Shown here: positions 10,735 through 21,919 of the stretch, piece after piece
How the letters are laid out: each line of letters begins with the position of its first letter
Numbering within the stretch: position 1 is the stretch's first letter
Source: Diabrotica undecimpunctata
Lineage: Eukaryota; Arthropoda; Insecta; Coleoptera; Chrysomelidae
Reading direction: 5' to 3'
Assembly: GCF_040954645.1 (NCBI RefSeq)
Contig: NC_092811.1
Coordinates: 122,099,411 to 122,163,410 of the forward strand
Length of the DNA stretch: 64,000 nt
Notes under the pieces: model-generated
Seen by the model: only the letters and a program-made list of their open reading frames with translations
What the model was told of the DNA's origin: nothing
The model's database searches: none
Made by a program: the position numbers and the translations under genes

Positions 10735-10968
10735 TAATCGTATCATATGTCCCTAAAAAATAAAAGTGTAATTATGTTGTCGTCCATGCATCACGACAAA
10801 TCTGGTGACCAGGAGAGTAAAAAACCTGATATAATAGCTTTTTACAATTCGTCGAAAGGGGGCGTTGATGCACTTGATCAAAAATGTTCACTTTATCATT
10901 CAGGTCGAAGATGCCATCGATGGCCTTTAGTTATTTGGTATTCCATAATTTGGAAGAAAAATTGGTAG
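10735..10968 (+). pseudogene. piggyBac transposase, C-terminal fragment
   Basis: The translation gives VSYVPKK, a small frame break, then KSVIMLSSMHHD, KKPDIIAFYNSSKGGVDALD and RRWPLVIWY. These are the conserved C-terminal blocks of piggyBac transposases (LSTMHxD, FYNxTKGGVDxLDQ and RRWPL). The catalytic Asp of the GGVDxLD block is kept. It is the continuation of the fragment ending at 8655, separated by LINE B. A stop follows soon after RRWPL, so this copy is dead. Confidence 0.8.
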
Positions 10969-11945
10969 AAAAATTAAAAAAAAAACTCTACCTTCTAAGC
11001 AAAATATCTCAAAAGTTGTCACTTTAGACAGACTATCTATAATTCAGCACTTAGATATTTGACGTTTATTTTAAACCTACAAATTCACCTAAAACTAAGA
11101 GATATTACATAAAAAATATTTATTCGTTCACTCATTTTAAGTATTTCTAAGGATAAAGAAAATGTTCATTATATTTACGGAAAAACGGAAAATCTGACAT
11201 CAATGTAAATGCTGCTATAAGATCGGCCGTACTACAAGACGCTAAAAACCAGAATTTATATAAATACTGCAAGCCTTTTCGGAAATAATTCAGGCATTCC
11301 ATACTGAAATCGTACGCTTTTATATCACTTAGACTGTCAAGTTCAAGACGATTTTATTGGTGGTAAAAACGAAAAATTTTACCTTGAAAAAGTTGCAGAA
11401 AATTAGGAAAATTCGATTTTCAGCAAAACGCACCCTGGTTCAACTCTAAATTTCCTTTTTTTTGCTTATCTCACGTGACATTTTCAATGTAGTGGTTGAA
11501 CTTCATATTGAAATCCAACGGTCTATTATTGTTTTTCTGGTTTATGAACTTCTGGAGAATAAAAACGTACTGTTGGTAAACTTTGATATTCTTTCAAATC
11601 GACATCTTAGTTTGTCTTGATGCTGATATTGATTTGATACAAAAGAATAGAAATAAAACAAAGTAATGACACCGGAATAGAAATTTGTTTGAGCTGTTAT
11701 GGTATTCTCGCTAGTTACCGGTTAGCATTCAAGGTGCTGCATGCAATAATGGTTTTACTTTTAAATGAATGATTTAATTATGCAAACAGTGACGTACTGG
11801 GTAAATAAACTATGGCAAGGATACCATTGAACAAATAATTAAATGAATGTTTTAAAATGTGATAATTAAGCAAATTTTTAAATAAACCTAAACTTATTAA
11901 AAAAAAATCGGTTGCCTTTAAAGTCGGTTTTACGGGCGAAGATTT
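10969..11945. other. Non-coding, probable decayed piggyBac tail and unique DNA
   Basis: AT-rich sequence without a supported frame. The first 300 bases may include the degraded end of the piggyBac element. No terminal repeat was identified. Confidence 0.4.
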
Positions 11946-12309
11946 TACGTGACAACGTCTTTTTCTCGGTAGAATATTTATTGATATGAATATTATTAAA
12001 TTGCACAATAGGAACAAGGAATTGAATGAAAATAAGAATTGCACAAATTTTAACTATAGAAATATATTTTGTTTACTAAAACATTGTACATGTAAACTTA
12101 AACTTAACTAATTTCCAACGCGCCTAATTCTCTAGTGCTGCGCGCGCAGCGGACCGATCATGTTTGAGTGGGAGAGAGACGCAAGGCATTCGCCGGTTCG
12201 GCGGGCCTCTCTCTCGTTCGGTGACTCATCGTAACAGACGTGAGCGGGCGTTACACTTTTTCATGAGTGACTCCGAGCCACAACCTAATTTAAGACGTTG
12301 TCACGTCAA
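11946..12309. repeat. Possible 360-bp MITE with 15-bp inverted ends
   Basis: The left end (11946-11960, ACGTGACAACGTCTT) is the exact reverse complement of 12293-12307. The right part is the GC-rich repeat copy A. A second copy of that right part lies at 13263-13454 without a left partner, so the left end could instead pair with copy B and define a 1.5-kb element. No transposase is present. Confidence 0.5.
12116..12309 (+). repeat. GC-rich direct repeat, copy A (194 bp)
   Basis: It runs from CAACGCGCCTAATTCTC to GACGTTGTCACGTCAA and contains GCGCGCAGCGGACCGATCATG and GAGAGAGACGCAAGGC blocks. It is much richer in GC than its surroundings. Copy B differs by a handful of substitutions and a 2-bp length change. 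Confidence 0.9.
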
Positions 12310-13262
12310 AATGATAATAATATCATTAATATTAATTTAATATTTTTTATTTTATTTAATGTTTATTTTATATATTATTTTATATTTTTTATATATTATT
12401 TTATATATTATTTATTTTATATTATATTATTGATCTTATTATTTTCTACAAAATTTATTTGAAAATTTTTTCGATATATCAATTAGTTGCGGAGATATCG
12501 ATCATTGAAGTTATTGTTTGCTACCAGTATTTTATATACATATTTATTTTTTTCAGTTATAAAAAATTACTATTTCCAATTGTGTCTACCAAGTATGGTC
12601 ACATGTATTTGCCTACATATTAAATAATAATAAGTACAGATAATGTTATGTGACGTTCACTTCTGATTATATATATTTTAATATTTTTAATTTTAAAGAA
12701 TCAATTTGAAAATCAAAACACTTATTCAGATCGAAGGTTCAAATTTTTGCTAAATAAATTTGAAATTAATTAAAATTTGTAAATGTAAATGGTAAAGTTG
12801 AAAATTAAAACATTTACTAAAATTGGAATTTGAAATTCTTGCTAAACACAGTTAAATTCTAACTCCGCGCGTGGTGATTGGTCGGTTTAGTTCGTTTGTT
12901 TGGTCGCCCTGTTTTGACAGGTTAGAAGTTATAATTTGTTATTTTAAATGTTTGACTAGAAATACGCGCTGTTTCTTCTCAATCGACTGAATTACGATTG
13001 ATTGCAGAGTGATTTAAACTAATAATTTACTTAACACTATCAACATTTGTCAATAGTATGACATAACCTATAAACTCAGTTTCTCAACTTTTGTGTCAAT
13101 CTAACAATTAATCAATCAATCATAGTTTACGATAATGAAATATTAGTGTACAATTATTTACCTTTATTGTTGTAGTTGTTGTAAATGACGAATCTAAGCA
13201 CTCCACATTTTCACTACAGACACAGCTGACGATACTTTCAACGATTTTCAACTTTAGCGATT
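12310..13262. other. AT-rich spacer between the two GC-rich repeats
   Basis: 12310-12440 is low-complexity TATTTTATAT sequence. The remainder has no supported gene. Short A- and T-rich motifs recur but no repeat unit is clear. Confidence 0.5.
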
Positions 13263-13454
13263 CAACGCGCCTAATTCTCTAGTGCCGCGCGCAGCGGACC
13301 GATCATGTTTGATTGGGAGAGAGACGCAAGGCATTCGCCGGTCCGGCGGGCCTCTCTCTCGTTCGGCGACTCACTGTAACAGACGTGAGCGGGCGTTACA
13401 CTTTTTCTTAAATGACTCCGAGCCACAACCTAATTTAAGACGTTGTCACGTCAA
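13263..13454 (+). repeat. GC-rich direct repeat, copy B (192 bp)
   Basis: Same orientation as copy A, with the same first and last 15 bases. An open frame runs through it, but the copies differ by indels, so it is not treated as coding. Confidence 0.9.
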
Positions 13455-14392
13455 TATCAATTACTTGTATAAATAGATGATCTATATTATATATAATTTG
13501 CGCCAAAAAGGACGCTAAAATCAGGAAGCTTGTGAAATACAATCGTGTCAATTGACACAAGTGATATAGCCTGACATGAACCTCTACATTGTTATTCGAA
13601 TAAACTGTAAAAACATTCTATGTGATTATTACAACGTAGGAAAAATCTTTAGTTATTCTTGCTTATACATATTACATTGGGTACTCCAAATGCTCTTACA
13701 ATTTCGCAGAATTTACTGAATTTGGATTTATGTGAGCATTTTCTTGTTAAGAATGGAAAAACCTTCAAGCTTTTTTTTTTATTATGGACCATGCTTTCCG
13801 AGCTGGTTTTTGCAATTTTGGTTGTTTTTTACAGCCTTAGTCAACCACTTTTATCTGTTGCATGTATACTATAAACGTGATCAATAGTGTCGAAAAAGTC
13901 TTGTATAAGACATCAATATTTTGAGATAGTCTGATTAATATTTTCTTCGTATGTGAGAATCACTATTCCTACAAATCAGGCGTAGTTTTTAATATTATTC
14001 TGTACTCAAACTAAACATTTGTATAATAAAGACTAAAAGTTTTAATTTTATTTTCACTTGCAAAACGTGTCAAAAATCTGTTCTTATATCTTGTCAAATT
14101 TTCGTTATTGTGTGAAATATTTTCTCACGAAATCATTTTGGTAACTTATCTATTTTGACTAAGCGTTAGATTCATCTGTACTTACCCGTAATAAACCTTT
14201 TATAAATTTACCGCTTTAATACTTCATGTGCCGTGCTATGTTTGAATTTTTATTGTCCCTTAGAAGGTCCGACCGAAAATATACCGTTTGTTAGAACTAC
14301 TCACCTTGCCCTTTGGACTAAATTACCGCCGGTTTTTGTCTGCAAATATAGAACATAATCCCTAAGAAAAAGATATACCATTAGGTGAAATA
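13455..14392. other. Non-coding interval
   Basis: No gene, RNA or repeat was recognised in this AT-rich stretch. Confidence 0.4.
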
Positions 14393-15953
14393 AGTTCCGT
14401 CTATTTTCGACTATTTAATGATGAAAGAGAAGAACTGTCATTAGAAATCACCGAGGATACCGGACCACCAATATTAAGAGAAAAAGTCATCTATGCCATC
14501 AAAAACACAAAAGAGGGTAAAGCTACTGGAACAGATGATGTGCCAATCGAATTATTAAAACTCATCGATGAAGATATTATTGATGTAATGGTTGAACTCT
14601 TTAATCTAATATATCAGACTGCCACAATCCCCAGACAATGGCTGCAATCGACCTTTGTACCAATTCGCAAAAAGTCAAGTGCAACAACTTGCTCAGATCA
14701 CAGAACAATAGCTCTAATGAGTCACACACTTAAAACAATTTTGAAAATAATTCACAGCAGAATTGTTAAAACTCTTGAATATGAAATTAGTGATATACAA
14801 TTTGGCTTTAGAAATGGTATGAGTACAAGAGATGCTTTGTTCGACTTGAATGTGCTGGCTCAGAGATGCATGGACATGAATTAGGACATGTACTTATGTT
14901 TTGTAGACTTTGAAAAGGCATTTGATAAGGTGGAATATAAAAAGCTTGTAGATATATTAAAAAGCAAAAATATTGACAGTCGTGATATGAAAATTATATC
15001 TAATTTATATTGGCATCAAACTGCCAAGGTAAGAGTTGACAACCAGTACACCCAAAATATCAGAATACAGAGAGGAGTCCGCCAGGGTTGCGTGCTGTCC
15101 CCACTTCCTTTCAATGTCTACAGTGAAGCGGTATTTCAAAAACCGCTCTCAGACTCAATAGAAGGTATATCTATCAATGGAGAAGTTTTGAATAACTTAC
15201 GTTTTGTAGACGATACAGTAATAATGACGGATAAAAACAATGATTTACAGAACGTAATGCAACGCCTTAATGAACGCTGTCATGAGTACGGACTGAAGAT
15301 AAATTTAAAGAAAACTAAATGCATGATCATGACTAAATCTACACATGCAAATATCCAACTGACTATTGAAGATACTGCAATTGAGAGTGTTAATAACTAT
15401 AAATACTTAGGAACATCGGTAACATGAGATGTAGACCAAACCAAAGAAATTAGGACACGCATTGAAATAGCACGTGCATCATTCATTAAACTTAAAAAGT
15501 TTCTTTGTTATCGGGATATAAAGTTAGAACTACGCCTGAGAATGCTTCGATGTTACGTGTTATCTACTCTTCTTTATGGCTTGGAAGCGTGGACACTAAA
15601 ACAAGTCCATCTGAATAAGTTTGAATTTTGGTGTTACAGAAGAATCCTACGAATATCATGGATTCAAAGAATGTCAAACGTGGAAGTAACTAGAAGGATA
15701 AGAAATGAGGCGGAAATAATATTAACTATCAAAAGACGAAAACTTGAGTACTTAGGATGTGTGATGAGAGGCCAAAAATACGCATTATTACAACTTATTA
15801 TGCAAGGCAAAATCCGAGGAAAGCGAAATGTGGGATGACGAAGAATATCCTGGCTTAAGAACTTAAGGGAATGGTTTGAATGCAGTAGTGCAGAACTTTT
15901 TAGATCGGCAGTCAACAGAGTCCGCATAGCCATGGTGATTTCCAACCTTCGAT
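14393..15953 (+). pseudogene. LINE reverse transcriptase, 5'-truncated, three nonsense codons
   Basis: One frame runs almost throughout, broken by stops at about 14882, 15427 and 15836. In order: linker block (ERELSLEITED style sequence, then NTKEGKATGTDDVPIELLK), RT thumb and fingers (IQFGFRNGMSTRDALFDL), FVDFEKAFDKVEY, RGVRQGCVLSP, the active-site block LRFVDDTVIM, KTKCMIM, NNYKYLGTSVT, and the C-terminal segment with LYGLEAWTLKQ, FWCYRRILRISW and IKRRKLEYLGCVMRG. The endonuclease is absent. Only three clear breaks in more than 500 codons means moderate age. A GAAGAAGA run just after 15960 is probably the 3' tail. Confidence 0.9.
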
Positions 15954-15989
15954 AGAAGATGGAACTTAAAGAAGAAGATTTTCGACCAG

Positions 15990-16215
15990 CCACAAAGTAA
16001 CGGTATCTTCCTCTGTAAATATTTGTCCATAAAAAGGAATATTTTTTCAATTTTATTTTATTTTCTTCTATGAAAGATGTAAGCGAAGTTCGACTAGTAT
16101 GTTACAAGACCCCTGTCCCAGGGTAAGATATTTTTTGTACGTTTTTTTACTCTTTATATTTTTATTTCTTGTTTGTTCGACTATTTGACTGTATATTTTC
16201 CCCATTTAATTAGGG
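15990..16215. other. Non-coding interval
   Basis: Nothing recognised. Confidence 0.3.
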
Positions 16216-16400
16216 TCTAGAGTTAATTCCAACGTTAGTCCAACATTAATCCAACGTTAGTCCAAACGTAATCCAAGGTCAATCCAAGGTTAATCCCAAA
16301 ACAATTTAAGTTAATCTAACCTCAATCCAAGGTTAATCCAAAGTTAATCCAAACGTAGTCCCAGTTAGTTCCAATTCCAAACGTAGTATCAACTTAATCT
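16216..16400. repeat. Degenerate minisatellite, 10-12 bp unit
   Basis: About 15 imperfect head-to-tail copies of a unit close to TAATCCAAGGT or TAGTCCAACGT. Units vary in length and in one or two bases. It abuts the left side of a hairpin MITE. Confidence 0.85.
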
Positions 16401-16431
16401 CCGGTAGTTTCAGATTGTCTTACGTTGGGAA

Positions 16432-16783
16432 TATAAAAGTTTATTTAAAATTCTTATAGGTATATAATTTAAAATCCCTTTCGGGTTACATCACAGAACG
16501 TTTTTGAACTAAAAAGCCTATCATCAGCGTCTTGTTACTCAGTGCGCATGAGTTAAGCTACTAAATACCTGGGTAAAAACCCTTTAGATGGTACAAAATG
16601 TAATATGTCTACACTTTTGTACCATCTAAAGGGTTTTTATCCAGGTATTTAGTGGCTTAACTCATGTGCACCGAGTAATAAAACACTGATTATGGGCTTT
16701 TTAGTCCAAAAACGTTTTGTGATGTAACCCGAAAGGGATTATAAATTATATACCTTTTATAAAAGATTTTAAATAAACTTTTG
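16432..16783. mobile_element. Snap-back (hairpin) MITE of about 350 bp
   Basis: The sequence is one long imperfect palindrome: left arm 16432-16602 and right arm 16614-16783, with a loop of about 11 bases. Shared arm blocks include TCCCTTTCGGGTTACATCAC and ACCCTTTAGATGGTACAAAA with their reverse complements. No coding capacity. The arms differ by several substitutions and small indels, so the copy is not new. No target duplication was identified. Confidence 0.85.
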
Positions 16784-18549
16784 TGATTGATGGTATACAG
16801 CTAACTACAGGAATTTCATTTTCCTTGTGGATTAGGAATAGTTTCCCCTAATTCAGCGGCCATCTCTTCCTCTGTTCGCATGGAGCCCCTCTTGTACTTA
16901 AGAGTTAACTACATCATTGTAGGTTAACGTCCAATGATCTGCTTTACAGCTCAATCTGACTTATTGTGAGTACATTGCCTTTCTTTCGTCAGACGATTTA
17001 AGTGGAGATATTTTAAGTTAAGAAAGTTACACAATAATACTAGAGACTTGATATAGACGTTGCTTTTTTAAATCTTTTTGTATATGTTGGTAGTGCATAT
17101 ATCATGATTACAGAATTATTGTTAATTGCAAACTGCAAGTTTTTCACCTCTATGAACGACCCCGCCCATAATCTACCAGCACTGAGCACCGTTTTCTTCG
17201 AGCCCATTATGTATCGGTGTAATAGGATTAATACTTAAAAAGTAAAGTTTGTAATTTATAGCTTTTTTCTTAATTTGTATTATACTCCAAATAAACAACT
17301 TCATATTTCCCTGGTTTTAACTCCTAAGTAGTTGTTCCGTATATGTTGGAACCTTAATTCTAGAAATTTCCTTAATTTTCAAGAAATACTTTCGTATACC
17401 ATGACTATTCGAATTCTGTCACATGTTTCCTACTGAATAACCTCGATTAAACTTATAATCCAATTCTCGTGTGGTTAAAGAGTAGGCGTCCGTTCAGAAT
17501 AAGTAATCTAAAACAAGGAGGATTTCAAAGCAACTCCAAACAATGTACACATTGTTTTCATCTTTTCTTAAAATTTTTGTACCCGATTACTCTGTCAAGT
17601 AGGACAAAAATCACTGAACTTAAAACTGAAACTCAGCCTTAGACGATGCCCTATTGGAATACCTATCTTCCGCGCCTCTGAAATCCTTCTTCCAGTCGAA
17701 CCAATCTTGTACAGGTGGGAATTTGCGGGCGGACAGTGAGTCATTTAGAAATGTTATTCTCGCTGCATAAAATTCAATTTCTGCTCCGTCAAATTTGGTG
17801 CGAGCACCTCAGTCAATTCAGACTTGAACAAATATCGTATTAATTTTTTTTCTTCTGACATGAGTGGCTAATACGGGTAATGAATGGGAAAATAAACCAT
17901 CGGACAGAAAAAGTGGGCGGAGAAGATGGATAGACGTGGTTAATGAATGATTTCTCGTTAAGTATTAATTGATTTTCATGTATAATTTCATGTATTTATG
18001 CAATAGTATCAAATCTCTAATTGTTTAAGAGTAAGTAAAGTTTGGAGCCAGTTAAGACAAAATTTATTTCAATGATAGTATATTTTATTTACATACAATT
18101 TATTTCATTTTCGTGTTATTAAGTGTATAATAACACTGTTCTGTTCGTAACGGAAACTCGCTTATTAGCTAAAATTTCAATTATAGGCTCACACGGTGGA
18201 AAATTCGGTAACATCCTGTATCCAAATAACAATCTGCTTATTTAATCGAACGGATTAACAGCCATTGGAACAATCGACTTTCGTAAGATCCGATTTGTCG
18301 AAATTACTGGTCGTATTGTCAGTCGGTTTGAACATTAACTGGAAACGTTCAATTTGCTTCGATGCAACGTTTTGTCATTATGAGGCAAAACCAGTTTCGG
18401 TGGAAACAGAAAATAATAGTTATTATCGGTTTGGAACTTTGCTATAATGCAGCAACTTTACAATGCAGTATTAACATTCAATAATTTAAACAGTAATATT
18501 TGTTAGAGATAAAGATATAAGATAAAAGTTTACAGTTATAATACATTAA
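16784..18549. other. Non-coding interval with one LINE scrap
   Basis: No host gene found. A short LINE C-terminal remnant lies at 17880-17960 (listed separately). The rest shows no recognisable repeat or frame. Confidence 0.4.
17880..17960 (+). pseudogene. LINE C-terminal scrap
   Basis: One frame reads NKPSDRKSGRRRWIDVVNE, resembling the GRPxxRW(I/S)DxV block at the C-terminus of many insect LINE polyproteins. The fragment is very short. Confidence 0.4.
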
Positions 18550-18569
18550 TGCTGTGCATGATCTTGGTA

Positions 18570-18672
18570 AAAAATGTCATAAATTAAATCACTCATTGCG
18601 GGGACAAAAATAAATTGATTGAATCCAACTTACCTTAGTACAAAAGTGTACACAAAAAAAGTTACAGCCCTT
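18570..18672 (+). repeat. Left terminal inverted repeat
   Basis: Reverse-complement match to 20345-20446 with few differences; contains the AAAAAAGTTACA block at its inner end. Confidence 0.85.
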
Positions 18673-18822
18673 TTTACAACTAGTTTTTTCCTAGTGGGCC
18701 ATAAAATTGGAATTAGTTTCTACGGATACAATAATTACAAACAGTTCCATCAATAATAGTCAATAATTTGAAGCTATCATTTATTGTGTGAATAAGATTA
18801 ATATTAAAAACTTTGACATTAC

Positions 18823-19947
18823 AATGGCCTACACATTTCAGGAAATGGCAGATATGCATTTAACTTTGGGTAAGTTGGATCAGATTAAATTATGATTTCA
18901 ATAAACTATCGGGAATATCGTAGGGGAATGTCAAGGAAATAGTGCAGCAGCCTCAAGGCGTTATGCAGTAAAATACCCCAATCGAAATACACCCGATAGA
19001 CGATTATTTCTGACCATTGATCGTCGTTTATGGGAAACGGGTACATTCCAACCGCAAGTTGCTGGCAATAGTGGTCGTCCAATAATTGACGCAAGTGATG
19101 AAGACATTTTAGAAATCATTGAAGAAGTCCCTGGAACCAGTACAAGGGTAATAGCTGCTCAACTAAATGTTCCTTACGTAAGGGTTTGGAGGCGTTTGAA
19201 GGATCTTAAACCCTATCACTTAACAACGGTTTAAGAGTTATTAGTTAAAGATTATCCTAAAAGGATTGGATTTTGCGATTGGTTGTTAATGGAAAACACT
19301 CGAAATGTTAATTTTATTAGAAATATTTTGTGTACCGACGAGGCTACCTTCAGTAGAAATGGAATAACAAACCATCATAACGAGCACATTTGGGCCGACG
19401 AAAATCCTCACGCCAAAAAAACGACTCTTCACCAAAAGACTTTCAAAGTTAATGTTTGGGCAGGAATTGTGGATACCAATCTAATAGGCCCAGTATTTCT
19501 TCCCAACAATTTAAATGGTGATAATTATTTGCAGTTCTTGGCAAACGATTTACAATAGTATTTTTGGAAGAAGTGAATATTGCACTAATGAAAAATATGT
19601 GGTTTCTACAAGATAGCGCTCCATAGCATTACAATAATGAAGTCCGGGAATACCTTTGCAGGCAGTATCCTGGTCAGTGGATTGGAAGGGGTCGTGACGC
19701 ATCTATTTGTTGGCCGCCCATAAGTCCAGGTCTTAACTCCATGGACTTTTACTTTTGGGGGTTTATGAAAGAGAAAGTGTATTCTGTAACAATAGAGGAC
19801 GAACAACAATTGAGGGTTAGAATAATTGAAGCTGGAAATCATTTTCGTCAGAAAAATAAGATTTTTCAGCGCATTCGGTTTTCCTTATTAAAACGATACC
19901 GAATGTGTATTGAAGAAAATGGGGGTCATTTTGAACATTTATTGTAA
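18823..19947 (+). pseudogene. Tc1/mariner-type transposase with DUF4817-like N-terminus
   Basis: The start MAYTFQEMADMHLTLG and the following RRYAVKYPNRNTPDRR match the helix-turn-helix (DUF4817-like) N-terminus of a transposase family common in insects. Next come a second DNA-binding segment (VPGTSTRVIAAQLNVPYVRV) and the catalytic core: first Asp in CTDEATFSRNG near 19338, VNVWAGIVDT, second Asp in WFLQDSAP with a stop right after the Pro (near 19625), third acidic block GLNSMDFYFWG near 19735, and the ending GGHFEHLL. Several stops and frameshifts break it (near 18885, 19232, 19556 and 19624), so it cannot make a working enzyme. Confidence 0.85.
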
Positions 19948-20344
19948 TATCACATTTATAGAGGTTATAGACATTTTTTGTACTTGTTAATTCATTTAAG
20001 CCATTTATTTAGTTGCACGTAATTTTTTAAAGGTTAATGGAAAGGGCCGTAACTCAATAAAAACTGTTTTTTGAAAAAATGATAAGAGGCAAAAAAATTT
20101 GAAAAATAATGTGTTAAACTAATGATGCCACAAAATTCATTTGATTTGAACGTACTCAAAAGTTTGGGGGGGTTTAGGGTTGCACACTCCCCTTAAAATT
20201 TTTCTGTGCGCTTAGATTTTATTGTTTCTTTTGTATGAAAAATGCTTTCAGAACAAGAATGTAACGTGTCCGTTTTTATTACAAAATGTCAAGTAGTTTA
20301 GAAGATAATGCAAAAAAACAATTTTTGTTTTGTAACTTCAAAGG

Positions 20345-20446
20345 GTTGTAACTTTTTTTGTGTACACTTTTGTACTAAGGTAAGTTGGATTCAATCAATT
20401 TATTTTTGTCCCCGGAATGCGTGATTTAATTTATGACATACCTTTT
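20345..20446 (-). repeat. Right terminal inverted repeat
   Basis: Inverted copy of the left terminal repeat at 18570-18672. Confidence 0.85.
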
Positions 20447-20512
20447 TGAAACGCCCTGTATGTATATAATTTGCTTATTATGTCTGCCGTAATACAAACC
20501 CCAGCACAGGTA

Positions 20513-21050
20513 TTACATCATATCTCCGTTGTTATTGGTCCAATTGAAGCGTGTGATGCGTTAAACGAAAGAACAAAGGATAAGAAATATACTGATATAG
20601 AAAAAACAAACAAAATGACTACCAAAAGGGCAGTATACTTTATCTTAACGAAAACCGCTAATACATCATATTTCTGTTGTTATTGGTCTGATTAAAGCCT
20701 GTGATGTGTTAAATAAAAGGGGAACAAGTATTATATGAAGATAGAAAAAACAAACAAGGCGACTACCAAAACTACACGTTATCTTCGTTATTACTGAACG
20801 TATAGCGACATATGAGATATTAGAGGACGCTATGGATAAAAATAGATTTAGTTTAAGACAAATTTTGATTTATAGATTTAAAGAAGGTCTCTGGCTAAGT
20901 AAAAAATACACAACTGATTGATCCTAACATACGACATAGCAAATAAAAGAGGAGGATATAACGAATATATTAAGAAATAAAAACAAACTAGGCAACTACC
21001 AAAAGGGCACTACACTGTATGTTCATTATTAACGAACGTATAGCGACATG
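20513..21050. repeat. Degenerate tandem repeat, about three units of 165-210 bp
   Basis: Each unit has, in order, a TGTTATTGGTC or similar block, a GTGATG(C/T)GTTAAA block, GATATAGAAAAAACAAACAA, and GACTACCAAAA(G/C) followed by GGGCA or similar. Units start near 20513, 20678 and 20895. AACG(T)ATAGCGACAT recurs at 20799 and 21034. No coding function is evident. Confidence 0.6.
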
Positions 21051-21179
21051 TGCCGTTTGAGACAATGGTATGTGGAGAATGAGGTACCACGAGTGACAAT
21101 ATTACAAAGAATCCTCTACAGCAAATTATGCAAAAATACAAAGATTGCGCTGAGCAGATCACCTTACAACAATAAATAA

Positions 21180-21320
21180 TAACAGAACATCTCGCAGAAC
21201 TATGGTGGGACATTGGCCAGTAGCAAGACCAAGGAAAAGGTGGAATAAAGAGGTATTGAGGATGAACAACTGGAGGGAAGCGGCCAAGGAAAGGGATATT
21301 TATACTCTAAGAATGAGTAT
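21180..21320 (+). pseudogene. LINE C-terminal fragment
   Basis: One frame gives VARPRKRWNKEVLRMNNWRE followed by AAKERD, the typical last block of an insect LINE polyprotein. Upstream sequence is too decayed to follow. Confidence 0.6.
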
Positions 21321-21356
21321 ACTCTAAGAACATCTCCTTAACTGTTGAGCATCTTT

Positions 21357-21790
21357 TCAATCAACGTATCGCAAGCACAGCGAGATTTGCTCCATACGCG
21401 CAATACCACTCGTCTCATCAGCGAGAAAAGCAAAAAATTTAGCTTCCTTTACTTCACCAATGATCTTTTGTTGAGTTATTTCAACAATAATGTTAATTAT
21501 TTCATTTTGGATTTGAGGGCTCATGTAAAGGGCATTCTTCTGAAAAGTTACCAAATGCTCATAAAATATCTTTATCCCCAGATTCGGCTGCATACCGTAA
21601 CAGTGTTCGAAAATTACCATCATTCTGAGATGATTGTTCAGACTTTGGGGTATTGTGGATCCGTCTTGAATCAGTTTTACCGCTTAAAGGTATACCTTGT
21701 TTGCTGCAAAAATTATTCCATTTACGATAGGGACTCTCTTTTTTCGGTTTTCCTGTTGCTGTCTCTTTCTTTTAGAAGACAACTGCTCAT
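21357..21790 (-). pseudogene. hAT-family transposase fragment (ZMYM1/DUF4371 type)
   Basis: Read on the minus strand, 21790-21624 gives KQGIPLSGKTDSRR and NDGNFRTLLRYAAESGDKD. After a frame break, 21623-21357 gives QIQNEIINIIVEITQQKIIG and FFAFLADETSGIARMEQISL. The block LADETS plus EQxSLCLRYV is the first catalytic-Asp region of hAT transposases of the ZMYM1-like/DUF4371 group. The catalytic C-terminus is missing. A G-run/C-run sequence at 21845-21870 on its upstream side may belong to the same element. Confidence 0.8.
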
Positions 21791-21919
21791 CGGCTGAAAA
21801 AGTCTGTTAGGCCTTTTAATTTTATTAATGTTAATATATTTTCAAGGGGGGATTTGAACCCCCAAAACCCTCCCCGGCTGAGCCCGTATGTGAACCTGGT
21901 TTTTCGGTTTCGAAACTAG

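Larger units (their letters stand above)
18550..20461 (+). mobile_element. Tc1/mariner-superfamily transposon with long inverted ends
   Basis: Left (about 18570-18672) and right (20345-20446) ends are inverted copies of about 100 bp sharing the blocks TTGATTGAATCCAACTTACC and TTAGTACAAAAGTGTACAC. The right outer end carries ACAGGGCGTTTC on its complement, followed by TATGTCATAAATT. The left outer end is more decayed. A broken transposase lies between. Total length is about 1.9 kb. Confidence 0.85.

Noticed and set aside
13282..13476. Open frame in GC-rich repeat copy B
   Set aside because: The frame is not kept in copy A because of indels; the sequence is a non-coding repeat.
20513..21050. 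Considered a CRISPR-like array because of repeated blocks
   Set aside because: Units are long, degenerate and in an animal genome; no short regular repeats with unique spacers.
21345..21797. 150-codon plus-strand frame
   Set aside because: It is the antisense of a hAT transposase fragment.
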